The notes beneath the pieces were generated by a model. That model searched no databases and was not told the origin of the DNA. It saw only the letters and a program-made list of their open reading frames with translations. A program made the position numbers and the translations under genes. Shown here piece after piece: positions 11,522-22,639 of a DNA stretch of 64,000 bases. Source of the DNA: Rhipicephalus microplus (lineage: Eukaryota > Arthropoda > Arachnida > Ixodida > Ixodidae). Positions within the stretch are counted from its first letter, which is position 1. Each line of letters opens with the position of its first letter. The stretch is from the NCBI RefSeq assembly GCF_043290135.1, contig NC_134701.1, forward strand, positions 68,334,002 to 68,398,001, given 5' to 3'.

Positions 11522-11785
11522 TTATACGCGAGGGGCGTAGTGCTTGCCAAGTGTGGTAAAAATTTTGGTCAGTCCTGCTTGGACGGGCCTGCTAGGTTCT
11601 AGGAGGCCTCGTAGCAGAGAATAAGTCGCTGGACCGCAGCATGTCAAAAATACGGCTGTCTGCTTGCCGCTAGGGATGTCGTTCGCGATGAAGTACAGCT
11701 CGGCCCGCTCACGGTATTCCGCGTCTCTGATGTACTCGGGTCGAACGGATCCAGCTTCCCGACGACAGGCATGACGACGTGTCAT
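11522..11785 (-). pseudogene. Gypsy 1 gag N-terminus
   Basis: The probable gag start is the ATG at 11785, just inside the 5' LTR and leader. The protein reads through PEYIRDAEYRERAELYF and ends at 11522, where a frame break separates it from the gag-pol frame beginning upstream of 11445. The 5' LTR ends at 11829; the minus-strand bases that follow (AGTGGCTACGAGGTCGACTG) are a candidate primer-binding site because TGG starts 2 nt inside. I could not assign the tRNA. Confidence 0.65.
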
Positions 11786-11828
11786 TGTGCTGTGCCCGTG
11801 CGGTTCGTCAGTCGACCTCGTAGCCACT

Positions 11829-11989
11829 TGTGATAAACGGATAGTCCTGGGCCATGCCGGTCGCTGGACTGAATCACACACAAGTACGTTGGCGGTTTCC
11901 ACACTGACTGGCTGGTCATGTGCACCGTATTTATTTCCTTGCAACATCGATGCCCCCGGGCACCGGAACGGCAAACTAATCTTATCACA
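11829..11989 (-). repeat. 5' LTR of gypsy element 1
   Basis: This is a 161-bp LTR with TG...CA ends, followed at 11990-11994 by target duplication CTAAT. It differs from the 3' LTR at 11 positions by hand count, so the insertion is moderately old. It contains an AAATAAATA motif on the minus strand, a possible TATA or poly(A) element. Confidence 0.93.
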
Positions 11990-11994
11990 CTAAT

Positions 11995-12245
11995 CAATAC
12001 TGAAACTTTAGGTATGCCTATCTAAGAGTACATTCAGTAGTGGCTACTCAGATTTCAGCCAAACCCCCAAAGCAAACAAGCGGGCCGGACACTGGAGCAA
12101 GCAGCAGGACAGCAGACGACGATGATGATGATGATTCCACAGCAATGACTCGTACCCACTCAGGGGGATCGGCCAAAAATCGAAGACTTAATTTAGGAGA
12201 GAGTAGTAGCTTCCCCTTCTTTAGATCTTCTCATAGCTGATACCA
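11995..12245. other. Flank of gypsy insertion; short ORF and dispersed fragment
   Basis: This stretch was contiguous with 7601 and below before the gypsy insertion, so it should contain the missing 5' part of the I-like LINE. A plus-strand frame (12040-12240) has an Asp run from a GATGAT repeat at 12118-12132. The CCCACTCAGGGGGATCGGCC motif at 12150 is shared with 2058. No product is recognised. Confidence 0.4.
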
Positions 12246-12380
12246 TTGCTGGGTATCGGCATAGTGTAGGGTGAATTGTTTTTCTTTTTAAGTGTTTCTT
12301 CAACAATAATTCTTGTATAAACTTTATATACTCAATACAACAAACCTAATTACGAAATATCAATATTACGAGTTGTTATT

Positions 12381-12456
12381 TACGAGAATTACGAGATATT
12401 ATGTTTACGAGAATCACGAGATATTATAACTACGAGAATCACGATATATTACGAGA
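12381..12456. repeat. Short tandem repeat, ~25-bp period
   Basis: There are three consecutive copies of TACGAGAATCACGAGATATTA-type sequence starting at 12381, 12406 and 12431, with a partial copy on each side. Confidence 0.75.
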
Positions 12457-12459
12457 TAT

Positions 12460-14240
12460 AGAAGTTTAAAAGGAAAAAGAATTAAGCTCAATATTTGTTT
12501 AGTCTAACAGACAAATTTCTCCAAGGCACAGTCGACATCTCTGTGACTGTAGCCCAGAGTAGAGGCGCCAAAAGAAAGAACAACTGATTCGCATATTTCA
12601 AGACCCAAGATTTGAAGAGGTGGTGCTAATAATCTTCTCCTCAATGACGTCTATCGATGACACGATAGGCAGTAATGACTATTGTGTCCTCCTCCTTACA
12701 AAGGAGCCACAGAAAAGACGGCGCTTGACTTGCTCTATGCAGGTAAAAGTTAAGGGGGGTAACCCGGCAGCGAAGTTTGGTTACAGCCACTTCCATTATT
12801 ATTGACCGCGAAAACTCACTGTCCCACAGAAATATTAGGTGCTTTTAAAAGGGGGCCGCTAATATGGTCATCTTCTTGACTCGCTTGCGCAACGACTCTC
12901 GAGCGAATCGCTAATCTTCGTTATTGTCGCTAGCGTGCAGCCAGACGCAGCTATGCACGCGGCAATACGGTAATATTAACTAGATGGTGCGAGTGATATA
13001 ATATAACTTACAAGGTTGATATACTCCTCATTCACCCGCTTAATATTACTGACCAAATGTTTTTCCAGAAATTTAAATTATGGTGACATCTAACGCTGAA
13101 GAGTCGGGTATTGGTGCGTGATGCCCTCAGCAGAAATGGCAATTTCGAAATTATTTCTTTTTCGGTACAGTATAGCAAAGTTTGTGACTGCACCACTCGC
13201 GAGAAAGAATGGAAACAATAAATACCTAGAAGACGAACCTGTAAAGTGTTAGTATTATAAATAGAAAAACTCTAGGCCTGCGTGGAAGGCACAGCACAGT
13301 CACAGCGAAAGTTAAAAGAGCGGCCTTGCAGAGCCTCTTCTAAACAATCATTGGCTGTGATCCAATTCTTAGACAGCACGTAGACAGTCTACACAGACTG
13401 CTTAGAACGCAGCACGAAGCTTATGCTGTCCGAGAATCGGAACACGTCTGGACGGCTTTTACATGACGATGCGCCACCTCGCGTCGGGAAGAGAAAACCA
13501 AAATAAACAAAAGTAACAGTTGTATTTTCTGGCTTACGTTCTATTGAAATCAAAAAAAAAATTAAACGTTACTCACATTGAGCTACTAGAGAAGCATTTG
13601 CTTGTGTGCAGGTGAGTAATCCGGTGAGATCCGATTTATCTGAGCTATTCGTTGAGCTGCCATCTTGTTGGGACAGAAAAGTAGCCTACAACGTATTTTT
13701 CTACGATTCGGTATTGTCGGAGCTGTTTATTTTGCCGGCTACGTGAGAATTGGAATGGGACTTAAGATAGCCGCCGTCCATTTAGCTGTGTATTTAGCCA
13801 TCTACGGTGAGTATTGGAACACACCCGTTGGAAAACTGGTGCAAGCAGAGTTGTTTCGTTACCACTACAGCAATAATATTAAAATTTGAGTAGTAGGCTA
13901 GCATTCACTGTGCTATTTTTCGTTATTCTTCTCAAAAGCGCGGTATGCGCTAAACACTTGCAAAGAATTTTGTGCCATTTTTTATGCAGTGGCTGACGGC
14001 GATGAGGAATTATGGTTGAACTGGGTATGCGCCACATATAATAGTAGAACAACAACAGGGTTTGTAATGAATTGGAGCATTGGACAGCCAACTCGTTACG
14101 CTATTCGCATTGTGCGACGACTGCTTGTTCTTTCGCTCTTTTAAAACGCTTTATAAGTCGTACTAACGCGATTGCTTTCTGCAACAAGCCTGTCTAAGGC
14201 AAGTTCTTTAAGTACTCAAATGTGGCGTAGTATCAGGAGT
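12460..14240. other. Unassigned sequence
   Basis: I recognise no TE protein here. A plus-strand open stretch (12620-12805) has moderately protein-like composition but no motif. The only other coding candidate is at 13656-13806 (listed separately). Several GT-rich donor-like sites occur near 13610-13640. Confidence 0.35.
13656..13806 (+). CDS. Possible short exon encoding a hydrophobic segment
   Basis: The frame is open from 13656 and reads through FLRFGIVGAVYFAGYV and LKIAAVHLAVYLAIYG, two hydrophobic stretches compatible with membrane segments. It runs into CGGTGAGTAT at 13805-13813, a strong 5' splice-site consensus. A possible acceptor (TTGGGACAG) ends at 13676. There is no ATG in frame. 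I do not recognise the protein and the evidence is weak; the open frame continues past the donor to 13889, so chance is quite possible. Confidence 0.2.
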
Positions 14241-14275
14241 TCGTTTAAATGCCTCTAAAAGTTTAGGACTGTGGT

Positions 14276-15420
14276 TTGGCTTGTGGGGTGGCACACCGAG
14301 CCACTTTTGTAGGGATTAAGTGGACAAGAACTCCGCCAACATACCTCGGTGTACCATTGCATGCATATATATTCAGTGCGCATTACAGGAAGGAGCATGT
14401 CCCTAAGCTTGAACGACAGGCCCAGACACTTGTTCTCTATCGACTTTCAATCTTTAGGTGAGCTGAAGCTTTCAATACTTTTTTATCAACAAAGCTTTAC
14501 TATTTATTGCAACCTATTCTTTACGCTAGATTATATATACAACGCTTTCATCGGATTTTTGCTACTTTCATATGGTCTTCGACTTTTGAGCCCATGCGTC
14601 GTGATAATATATTCAAGTCAGTTAATGAGGGTGGGTTAGGAATAAAACACCTTGATCTATGGCAATTAGTGTCAAGATTCTTGTGTTTTGGAGACAACTC
14701 TCATCCTTTAATACGTTTTTTCTTGCATGTTACACTTGTTGATTACTTACCAGATTTAATTGTTTCAACAAACTACTCCGAACGCCCATGCTTGGGGGAA
14801 TTCATGCAGGAAGTTTACCTCGCAGTTCAGTTCCTTAAAGCTCGCTTTTCTGTAGAATACCTGTACACAGTATCGCGCAAGGTGCTGTATAAGGATCTAC
14901 TGAGTACACTCTTCCCACCTCCGTTGTATCACTCACTGTACTCCAATCTTCCAGGCCCCGATATGTTGAAGCGAGTGCGCAAAATGTACATTCCACCGAA
15001 TTCAAAAACAATCTTCTATAAACTACACTCGGAAACATTGGCGGTAAGCACATGGTTTAAACGAAAGGGTATTTTCATTCCGTCTGTTAACTGCCGTCTA
15101 CGTGATGTGACGGAAACGATTGAATATTACTTTCTTAGCTGGAAAGATGTCATACTGTTTTGAGATGTCCTTCAGCGAGCACTAAAAAGCGTTTCGTCAA
15201 TAATTCTCAAACGATACGTTATCTTCTACCAGCAGCGCTTGATAATGTACGATATGACATGTTTGTCCTCATGGGTACGCACAGCTTGTGGAAGACACAA
15301 ATGCAAGACCACAATGCAGAACCCACCACCTCATCAAGCACAGACTTCATTCAAATGGATATCCACCTCAAAAACATTTACGACGAGCTAGACTTTAGAC
15401 CAGACTGGTACTCCTCTTAG
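14276..15420 (+). pseudogene. LINE RT C-terminal region
   Basis: Frames read in order. 14276-14461 has WTRTPPTYLGVPL, the post-catalytic RT motif. 14507-15163 has the thumb/connection (FIWSSTFEPMRR, EGGLGIKHLDL) and the start of the C-terminal zinc region, reading CRLRDVTETIEYYFL where CRLC----ETIEHCF is expected; the second Cys and the CH pair are mutated. 15160-15420 continues with YDMFVLMGTHSLWK and ends DWYSS at 15420. At least two frameshifts separate these parts. The pattern fits L1/Tx1-type LINE polymerases. Confidence 0.8.
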
Positions 15421-15605
15421 AAAACTGTTAGACCGCACCTACTTTTTTGTTTGCATAACACGATGAGAAGAACTCTCCATGTGAGGAACTCACCCTGTGT
15501 TCGCCATTGAGTAACGCTTGAGCGCTTATTTTCGCAATTTTATTGTTCTTTTGTTCGCTTGATTTGTCTTTAATGCGCAAATACTTTAATAAATAACACG
15601 AAAGA
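14276..15605 (+). mobile_element. L1/Tx1-like LINE, 3' part
   Basis: This fragment begins in the late RT region, ends with the C-terminal cysteine domain and is followed by a 3' UTR of about 180 bp ending AATAAATAACACGAAAGAAAG (15588-15608). It is 5'-truncated, as is usual for LINEs. A tRNA-derived SINE head starts only a few bases after its end. Confidence 0.8.
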
Positions 15606-15613
15606 AAGTACTG

Positions 15614-15810
15614 CATGTGGCTCAGTGGTATTACACTGAACTGGCACCCAGCGGACTCTTGTTCGAGCCCCACTGTACCGTTGGTACTAGGTTTTTTTTA
15701 CTTAGTGCGGCAGTGGTTACCGACACTGGTGGCATGGCGGTGGCGGACAGCTACGGCGCTGTGAGAGACCCGCATTGTAATCTCTTAACAGCTTTCGCTG
15801 TAATATAAAA
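15614..15810 (+). mobile_element. tRNA-derived SINE
   Basis: The head holds a box A (TGGCTCAGTGG, 15620-15630) and a box B (GTTCGAGCCCC, 15662-15672) at tRNA-like spacing. An unrelated body follows with GTTACCGACACTGGTGGC and a GCTTTCGCTGTAATATAAAA end. A second SINE with a related tail (ATTGCTATCGCAATAAAA type) is at 48113-48318. Confidence 0.75.
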
Positions 15811-16391
15811 CACGTGACCTCGCAAAATGAAAGAATGTGTCTATATAAATACACACAACTGAAAAATGATACTCGGCACAAAGCCCTTGCATGTGTAGAA
15901 GATGCAACGCAATGTTAGTTTAAAGTATACAAATACACGCATTCGGCATGTCACATTTTTAGGCACTTATTATACACTTCTCTGCGTCAGAAAACACGAA
16001 ATAAAACTCAGGGGATGCTTAAGCTTTGCCATCAAATCAGAGCGCGATAGAGTTCTCCGGACTCATGCAAACTTCTTTCTGAGCTGCTGGCCCGCTTCGG
16101 TTCTCGGTGTAGGCCTCAACCATGACCTTAGGAAACGAACGGCTCTGCGCTTAACATCGGCCGTTTCGAAGTATGATTGAATGCCTACTGCAAGCACACT
16201 TGTGAGGTGTCACTATGCAACATGCAAACTACGCAGTAGTTCACTTTGTTTATGCGTCTGATGCTGATATTGAGTAAATATTTCTAAGCACTTTGTAATA
16301 GGTGGGCTTTTAAGACACCCACACATAGCTCAATTCGCATTGTTTGGCGTCTGGCGTGATTCTACGCTTCTGTCGCGCAAGGTATGATGGG
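15811..16391. other. Unassigned sequence before piggyBac
   Basis: No coding pattern, RNA gene or repeat is recognised up to the TTAA at 16392. Confidence 0.4.
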
Positions 16392-18803
16392 TTAACCCTT
16401 TGTATCCCAGCGGCAACAAATGTTGCCATTACATAAATTGGCGCTAAAAATCCCGTGTGAGTCGCCCAACATTGAAATTTCGTTTTTTAATTTCGCGCTA
16501 TATTGAAGTTTCAAAATATGCTAACTAGATGGCGCTACCTGTATTGACAACTCCACCACAACACAAAGAAGAATGGCGTCTTCCTCAAAATGCCCGCCAC
16601 GGTAAGTACCTCCGCGTTACAGTGATATCTCACTATTTATCTGCTATTTCTTCCTTTGGAATACTTCTGGTGTAATAGAGGAATTCACAAGGAATATTTT
16701 GATGTCAATTGCTCTAGGAAAAACCCATTAGAAGTATTTATTTTTCGTCCGTGCTGTGTTGCGTACACATATGTTGCCGTCAGGAATACGGGGCTCCTGA
16801 GTTTCACGAATTGGTCTGTGGGGCTGCTTTTCGTTCGCTTCGTTTTATAAAACGCCGCGGTTTGCCACAAAAATTTTGGTTTCTAATGCAACACAATATC
16901 TCTCTGCAGGCGTGGATTAACGGACACCGAAATACAGGGAATTTTGTTCGACTGGCCAAGTGGGAGGGAATGCTCCGATTTGGAAAGCTCCGACGATGAC
17001 CAGGCGGAAAGGACCGCAAGTCAACATTGTAGTGGGACAGATTCGTCTAGCTTGTCAGACACCGACGGTCTTGATGTGGAAGAGTACACTACTGTGAAGA
17101 ACAAGATAAAAAAGACCTGGCACTGGGTAAAGAAGGACCTTGACATCAACGAAGGCTTTCCTACTAGCATTCTAAGTCCAAGAGTCTCTGCGGCAGAGAC
17201 TAAAACGCCTTTGAGTATGTTTACTAAGCTGGTAGATGAGGATTTGATCAATCATCTGACGTTCGAAACAGACCGATTCCGGGTCCAGAGCAACCGCACG
17301 AGAGTAAAACCTGTGACGCTTGAAGAAATGAGGAAATTTCTCGGTATGATCCTGTACATGTCTGTAGTGTCCATGCCATTCAGGCGCATGTACTGATCCC
17401 GGTTATTGCGCCAATCCCACATTGCGGACTGCATGCCAAGAAATCGCTTTGACGAAGTGATCTCACTTTTCCACGCGTGCAACAACGACACCGAGAAGAA
17501 AAAGGAAGAAGATGGCTACGACAAGCTTTACAAGGTCCGTCCGTTGCTCAGCCGGCTGAATTATAATTTCAAGGGTGCTGCAGAAATGGAAGATTGCCTT
17601 GCCGTGGATGAAATGATAGTACCATTCAAAGGCCGACACAGCCTCAAGGTGTACATGAACAAAAAGCCTAGAAAGTGGGGCTACAAAGTGTGGACACTGG
17701 CTGGGAGATCCGGCTACGTGTACAAAATTGAGCTTTACGGAGACAATTTAGTCATTGACCCAACGGATTTGTCAAATGACATCGGAGAAAGTGGAAAAAT
17801 TGTTGTGCGACTCTCTGAGGGCCGTGAAGGGAAAGAAATATTTTGTGACAACTTCTTCGCTTCAGCAGATCTTCTAGTTGAAATGAAGCGTCGCGGATTA
17901 GGATGCACAGCAACCATGAGAAACGGCAGAATTGGACGCTGCCCCCTAAAAACCGAAAAATGCCTGAAGGGGGAAGGCCGTGGATCCTTTGATTTCCGAT
18001 CAGAAAAGGACAGTGGCATTATTATTTGTCACTGGCATGACAACCGCAGCGTCATGATTGGATCGAATACCCATAGTGTAGGTCCTGTGGGCGTCTGCCG
18101 GCGATACGACAAAAAAGCAAAAACATACACCGAAGTTTCCCGACCGAGCTTGGTAAGAGTATACAACCAAAGCATGGGTGGTGTCGACAGAGCGGACCAG
18201 CTGCTTTCTTTCTACCGCAATGAGTTGAAGACGAGGAAGTGGTACAACAGGATCATTTTTCACTTGCTAGACCTTACTGTTGTGAACAGCTGGTTGTTGT
18301 ACCGCGCCGTAAAGGATTCGGAAATCCAGCTCGCAGAATTCAAGCTTCAGGTCGCCTTTGGGCTAATGAAGTCGGAAAAGTCATACGAAGCGCCCCTCCA
18401 TGACCGTACTCTGACCGAAAATTGGCTGTCGAACCGAGCTTCGGATGTACCCACTTCCGTCAGGTATGATGGGGTAAATCATCTGCCTGTCAAAGTGCCG
18501 CAGAAAAGTGCCCCAAGGTGCAAGCTACCGCAGTGTTCACGGAGAACAAGGCTCCAGTGTAAGAAGTGTAAGGTGTGCCTGTGCGTCGAAGAAGATGGAC
18601 CAGCAAACTGCTTTGAAAGGTTCCACACTGAGTGACTTCGTGTTCCTAGCGTACACATATGTGTACGTTCTTTTTATTCAATAAATAGGGTTTTTTTGAA
18701 GGACACATATTTTTTTCTGTGTTATTTGGGACATTTTAATAGAGAGTCAGCCAATAAACGCTTGCTGTTGTGCCTACGAACAGCATGGGATACAAAGGGT
18801 TAA
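16392..18803 (+). mobile_element. piggyBac-family DNA transposon with intact ends
   Basis: The element is bounded by the target duplication TTAA (16392-16395 and 18800-18803). Its terminal inverted repeats are perfect over 14 bp: CCCTTTGTATCCCA at 16396-16409 and TGGGATACAAAGGG at 18786-18799. The body is 2404 bp and encodes one transposase with one predicted intron. An AATAAA signal lies at 18680-18685, 45 bp after the stop. Palindromes occur inside the left end (GGCAACA/TGTTGCC, 16412-16427) and after the gene (18650-18667). Apart from one nonsense codon it looks intact. Confidence 0.97.
16573..18635 (+). pseudogene. piggyBac transposase, one intron, one in-frame stop
   Basis: Predicted exon 1 is 16573-16601 (MASSSKCPP) and the intron is 16602-16909 (GTAAGT...CTCTCTGCAG). 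Exon 2 runs in phase from 16910 to 18635, giving about 584 codons. The N-terminus is acidic (LTDTEIQG, then Ser/Asp-rich). The DDE core has aspartates in AVDEMIVPFKG (about 17607), FCDNFFAS (about 17847) and SMGGVDRADQ (about 18186). The C-terminus has a Cys-rich domain (CKLPQCSRRTRLQCKKCKVC, then CLC...C and H). The only lesion seen is TGA at 17394-17396, where relatives have a Trp followed by Ser (YWS), so a TGG to TGA change is likely. Confidence 0.93.
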
Positions 18804-19096
18804 AGATACTCCTTCCGCTACGTGACGTTCACAGTGTGCGTTTTTTCCGAACTAGTTTCAAATGAATTCCGATCTCGATGGCTTCTTGTCTGTACGTAAA
18901 ATATTTATATCACAAGCAGCAAAAACGTTTTTTTACGCCGCACACAAGTTCACTTTAGTTCTTATTAAAGCCGACTTCATGAAAATGTATATACGTGCCC
19001 TGTTATGTAAGTTTCAGGCTATTCAACGAATCTGGAATGATGGACCATTGTTTAAATTGCGAAGCATCTCTTAGCGAACTTCAGTGACTTAGAGCG
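18804..19096. other. Flank of tetranucleotide cassette
   Basis: No gene is seen. The last part (GCGAAGCATCTCTTAGCGAACTT, from about 19050) is shared with the left flank of the array at 32453 and, more loosely, of the array at 38536. It belongs to a dispersed repeat rather than unique DNA. Confidence 0.5.
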
Positions 19097-19300
<204 letters not shown>

Positions 19301-20190
19301 CAGCGGCTTACGTTGGGTTGCCCTCGTTGTCACGCTCTTAACGTGGCGTGAACAAAAACTACCATGGGAGCGTAAGATGGTTTGACGAATATAACGCGCT
19401 GGTCAAGACATAAATGATGTCACAATCCCATCGCATACGTCGTCCAACACCATCACGTACGTCGTCGTCCCACCAGTTAGTGGCACATACTCACAAGCGG
19501 GTATGTGCCACTGGTATGCGAGTATGTTCAATAGGTGATTGACATCTAATATCTACCCAGAAACGTCGAGAACACACTTAAGCAATTTTAACGCGTGAGC
19601 ATTAAGAAATACCCCTACATCGGTAGCGTGGACACGTGGAATGCAAATAATAAAGGTCAATGTCTCAGCTGCATTTGAATCCAAGCATTCTGCATGGCAT
19701 TGAAGCATTTTACCACAGAGGGACGCCAGTTATCGTAACAAGCTTTCAAATAGAAGCTAATCATCGTGTAACGTCAATAGTGGTTGCGGTGGTGCCTACA
19801 CAATTTTATAAACATTAAATATGTACTCCTCTGATACAGCAGTCACGTCCGCTTCACGTCAATTGTCGTTATTTGCCGTGTGCTGAGGATGATTTATGTA
19901 GCAGTGCACAGGGCCAGCATGCTCGCGAGCATCAGCGCTTCATATCAGCTTCTGGTGTTGCTAATACGCATGTTCCAGTTTGCATCGTTGCGCAAGTGCA
20001 AATAACTGATTATATAGTCATCCACAACTCTTCAACATATTTCTTTGCGTCCAGCATTTATATAACATTTATATTTGGCGTCATTTCATGACGTGACGTT
20101 CAAAAAAAATTGCAACACGGTCACCTTACCTCTGCATGCTTTGCATACCATCGATTCCTAGGTACGCGCGATCTGCCGAATTTTCATTTA
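19301..20190 (+). repeat. Dispersed repeat, copy A, downstream of (TATC)n
   Basis: This block is paralogous to 38713-39470. Shared landmarks in the same order include GATTTGACGAATAT-type sequence, GTCAAGACATAAATGATGTCACAAT, GTGCCACTGGT, ATTTTAACGCGTGA, AAGCATTCTGC, TATGTAGCAGTG and CAGCGCTT(C/T)ATATCAGC. Both copies follow a TATC/TCTA array. The last part (about 20105-20190, TTGCAACACGGTCACC...GCATGCTT) is also similar to 48312-48400. No coding capacity is evident, so it is probably a non-autonomous element. Confidence 0.8.
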
Positions 20191-20724
20191 TTGCCCTGAT
20201 GCACTTCTTTCAGGGACGTTCTTAAGACAACCATCATAGACCTATTTTATAATTAGAGCCGAGAATATTCTGTTCTTACCATCAAAAAAGCGTCAAGAAT
20301 AATGCACCACCTGATTTATACGATTTGTTGGGTTTTAATGCATTATGAAGAAGCCGCGTGTTTAGAGGCACGCTGGGCCACCTCGCTAGTCAAGGCCTGT
20401 TTTTCAAGAAGCAGCAGCCCCGTGTGAGCAGGATTAACGAAACATCTGGACACTTGTGTTTGTTTACGAGACTTTTGAAGATTCTCTGGAATGCTTGAAA
20501 TTGTGTGCTTTGTGCTTTTGTGTATGTAAACGTAATTTTGAAATTAACTAATATACTGGAATATATAGCAAGATTTGGTGTCATATACGTATCTATAGTT
20601 TTTATCCACTAAAGATAATATGGCTTGTTGGTAGAAAACCTTCTAGCCGCGCAGGTGGTGTGAATTATATCTTGGCTTAGATCTGAAATTTTTAAAATGT
20701 ATTTTATTTGAATATTTTTTTGTC

Positions 20725-20850
20725 AATTTACGGTCACGTTCAAGACCAAGAGTTTTCGCTCCCAACTAACGACTGCCACGCCGATGCCGACACCCACGCC
20801 GACGCTGAAATTTCTAACGAGCTCTTTGACACTATTATTTTTAAAAACGT
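20725..20850 (+). mobile_element. SINE tail fragment
   Basis: The GCCGATGCCGACACCCACGC tract followed by GAAATTTCTAACGAGCTCTTTGACACTAT resembles the tails of the minus-strand SINEs at 31690-31900 and 62220-62440, whose complements end CGCCGNAATTTCTGCG(A/G)AACGAGCTCT. No tRNA head is visible upstream, so it is 5'-truncated. Confidence 0.55.
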
Positions 20851-22483
20851 TCTGAATTGAGGGGTCCTTAACGGGTGCACACAACCTCTCGGTATTTGTT
20901 AAATGATTTATGACATCAGTAACAATTTAGCAAATTGCTCTAAGTGGGTACTGGCCAGAACTGCAAAAAAAGAACAAAGATAGCTCGTGGGCGTTTGCAC
21001 GTTCAGTGAATGAGCAGTTTGCCTTCATATTAGCAAGTAAATGGACGACTGGACACGTCGGGCGGCCTAGTCTTTTTAGTGCAAGCACAGTCAAGCGGTG
21101 TAAAGCAAAGCAACATCACATTCGGTAGAGCTCTTCTTGATACAATTAGAGCACCATGGTGGGTGAGTTGTCACGCCAATATAATTTTTTCTTACAACTA
21201 TAGCTCCAGAATGGGTGCTGTCTAGCGTGAACACTTTCGCAAATTGTAGAATTTCTCCGCTCCCTGCCAGCCGATCAGCTATACTCTACAATTCTCGGGG
21301 CTGAGCTCCTATCTGGGACTAAATGTGTGGTCTGTGCGATAACCCCACACCATGTTTAGCCATGTGGAAGCCTAATACTAGAAAGGTGTCTTAACACGAT
21401 AGCGTTGAACGGAACACGTGGCAAGAGATTTGGTTGTCGGGTCGCTGAGAGATATGCATATTTTTGTTAGAGCCAGAATCTAGTCACGTATTCGGCCTGG
21501 CAGTCAAGTATGGCGACACAGAGCCATGTCAGTGCCTCGAAACTCTACGAAAAATTATTAAGATTCAAATAAACATACCAATAATGTGTGGCAGAAGCGT
21601 ATTATTGATTTAGACATCACACAGCGTAAACTGTTTCAAGAGGGCGTGTTTCAAAACAGTAATAGGGGTGTGAGCGAAAAAAGCAAAGGAAAGGCTGGGA
21701 GATTGAGTGGGTTGCACCCGATTTGGTACCTTACACGGGGGGAAGGAGAAAGTGGAGAAAAAGAGTAGGAAAGGATAGAGAGGGAATGTCTTCGAGAAGT
21801 GGAGCATAGTCAACAGCAACGAGAGAGAGGAGTGAATGCATGCGTAATGCAAAAACATTTGAAAGATCCAGCGTAACGTGACAATCAATGACATGCAAAG
21901 CGTGTATATATATTCTTGCTATTTGATACTTTTAAAATGAGCATAACCCTACACAGCGGATGAATATTGTACTCATTATGCATACGAAGAATTTGTATAG
22001 AGACATAGAAAACATGAATATGTGTCTGTTTGTTCATAGTTCGGATTTGCGCAACAAATTCACTACTAGTACGCCCACTACCAGAACCAGAGGTGGCAGG
22101 CTGAAATATTGTTCTTCATAAGTGCGTACGGTATGCAACTGTGAATATTCTACTGTTTATTGTGTGCACATGGGTATAACTTATTAAGACTGCCATTAAG
22201 GTTTCAATATTGAAACAACTGATATTGAGGCGGCATGACGTCTAATTAGGAAGTTTATATACTTACTGTTTATTGCCTAGTTTACATAGTCAGCATTGCA
22301 ATGAATCAAGGGCAATTGTCACAGGTGTCTCGAGAAAAGGATTTGACGACAAACGCGTCAGCTTTTTCTGTTATTTGTGTTGTGATCAGACAGTCATGTT
22401 CGCCAAACTGTGCCCCCTCCCATTGAAATGTCGGTCCACATTATGCTAGAGACTATGATGAGGGCACGAACAGGTAGGCACAT
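20851..22483. other. Unassigned sequence
   Basis: No TE protein or RNA gene is recognised. A small inverted repeat (AATTGTAGAATT / ACTCTACAATTCT, about 21240-21300) and an A/G-rich strand (21655-21830) are the only notable features. Confidence 0.4.
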
Positions 22484-22623
22484 TGTTACGGGGATAATAA
22501 CTTTACTTGACGGACATACAACATAAACTATATAGCGGACAAAATGGTGCCGAGCTGACTCTCAGAGTCTGTCCACGTTGTCTTCCTCTCTGTCCTCTTC
22601 GTCGTTCTCGTCCGCCCGTTACA
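22484..22623 (-). repeat. 3' LTR of gypsy element 2
   Basis: 140 bp with TG...CA ends. On the minus strand the bases before it read CCGGGGAAATCA, a weak polypurine tract. Confidence 0.85.
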
Positions 22624-22639
22624 TGATTTCCCCGGCAGC

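Larger units (their letters stand above)
7607..11989 (-). mobile_element. Complete Ty3/gypsy LTR retrotransposon with target site duplication
   Basis: Two 161-bp direct repeats bound the element (7607-7767 and 11829-11989). Each runs TGTGATAA...T(T/A)(A/G)TCACA on the plus strand, and they differ at 11 positions by my count. The 5-bp target duplication CTAAT is present on both sides (7602-7606 and 11990-11994). Between them, on the minus strand, lie gag with a CCHC knuckle, protease, RT, RNase H and integrase in Ty3/gypsy order. Coding frames are broken. The coding style resembles K02A2.6-like elements (possibly Mag lineage), a tentative call. Confidence 0.93.
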
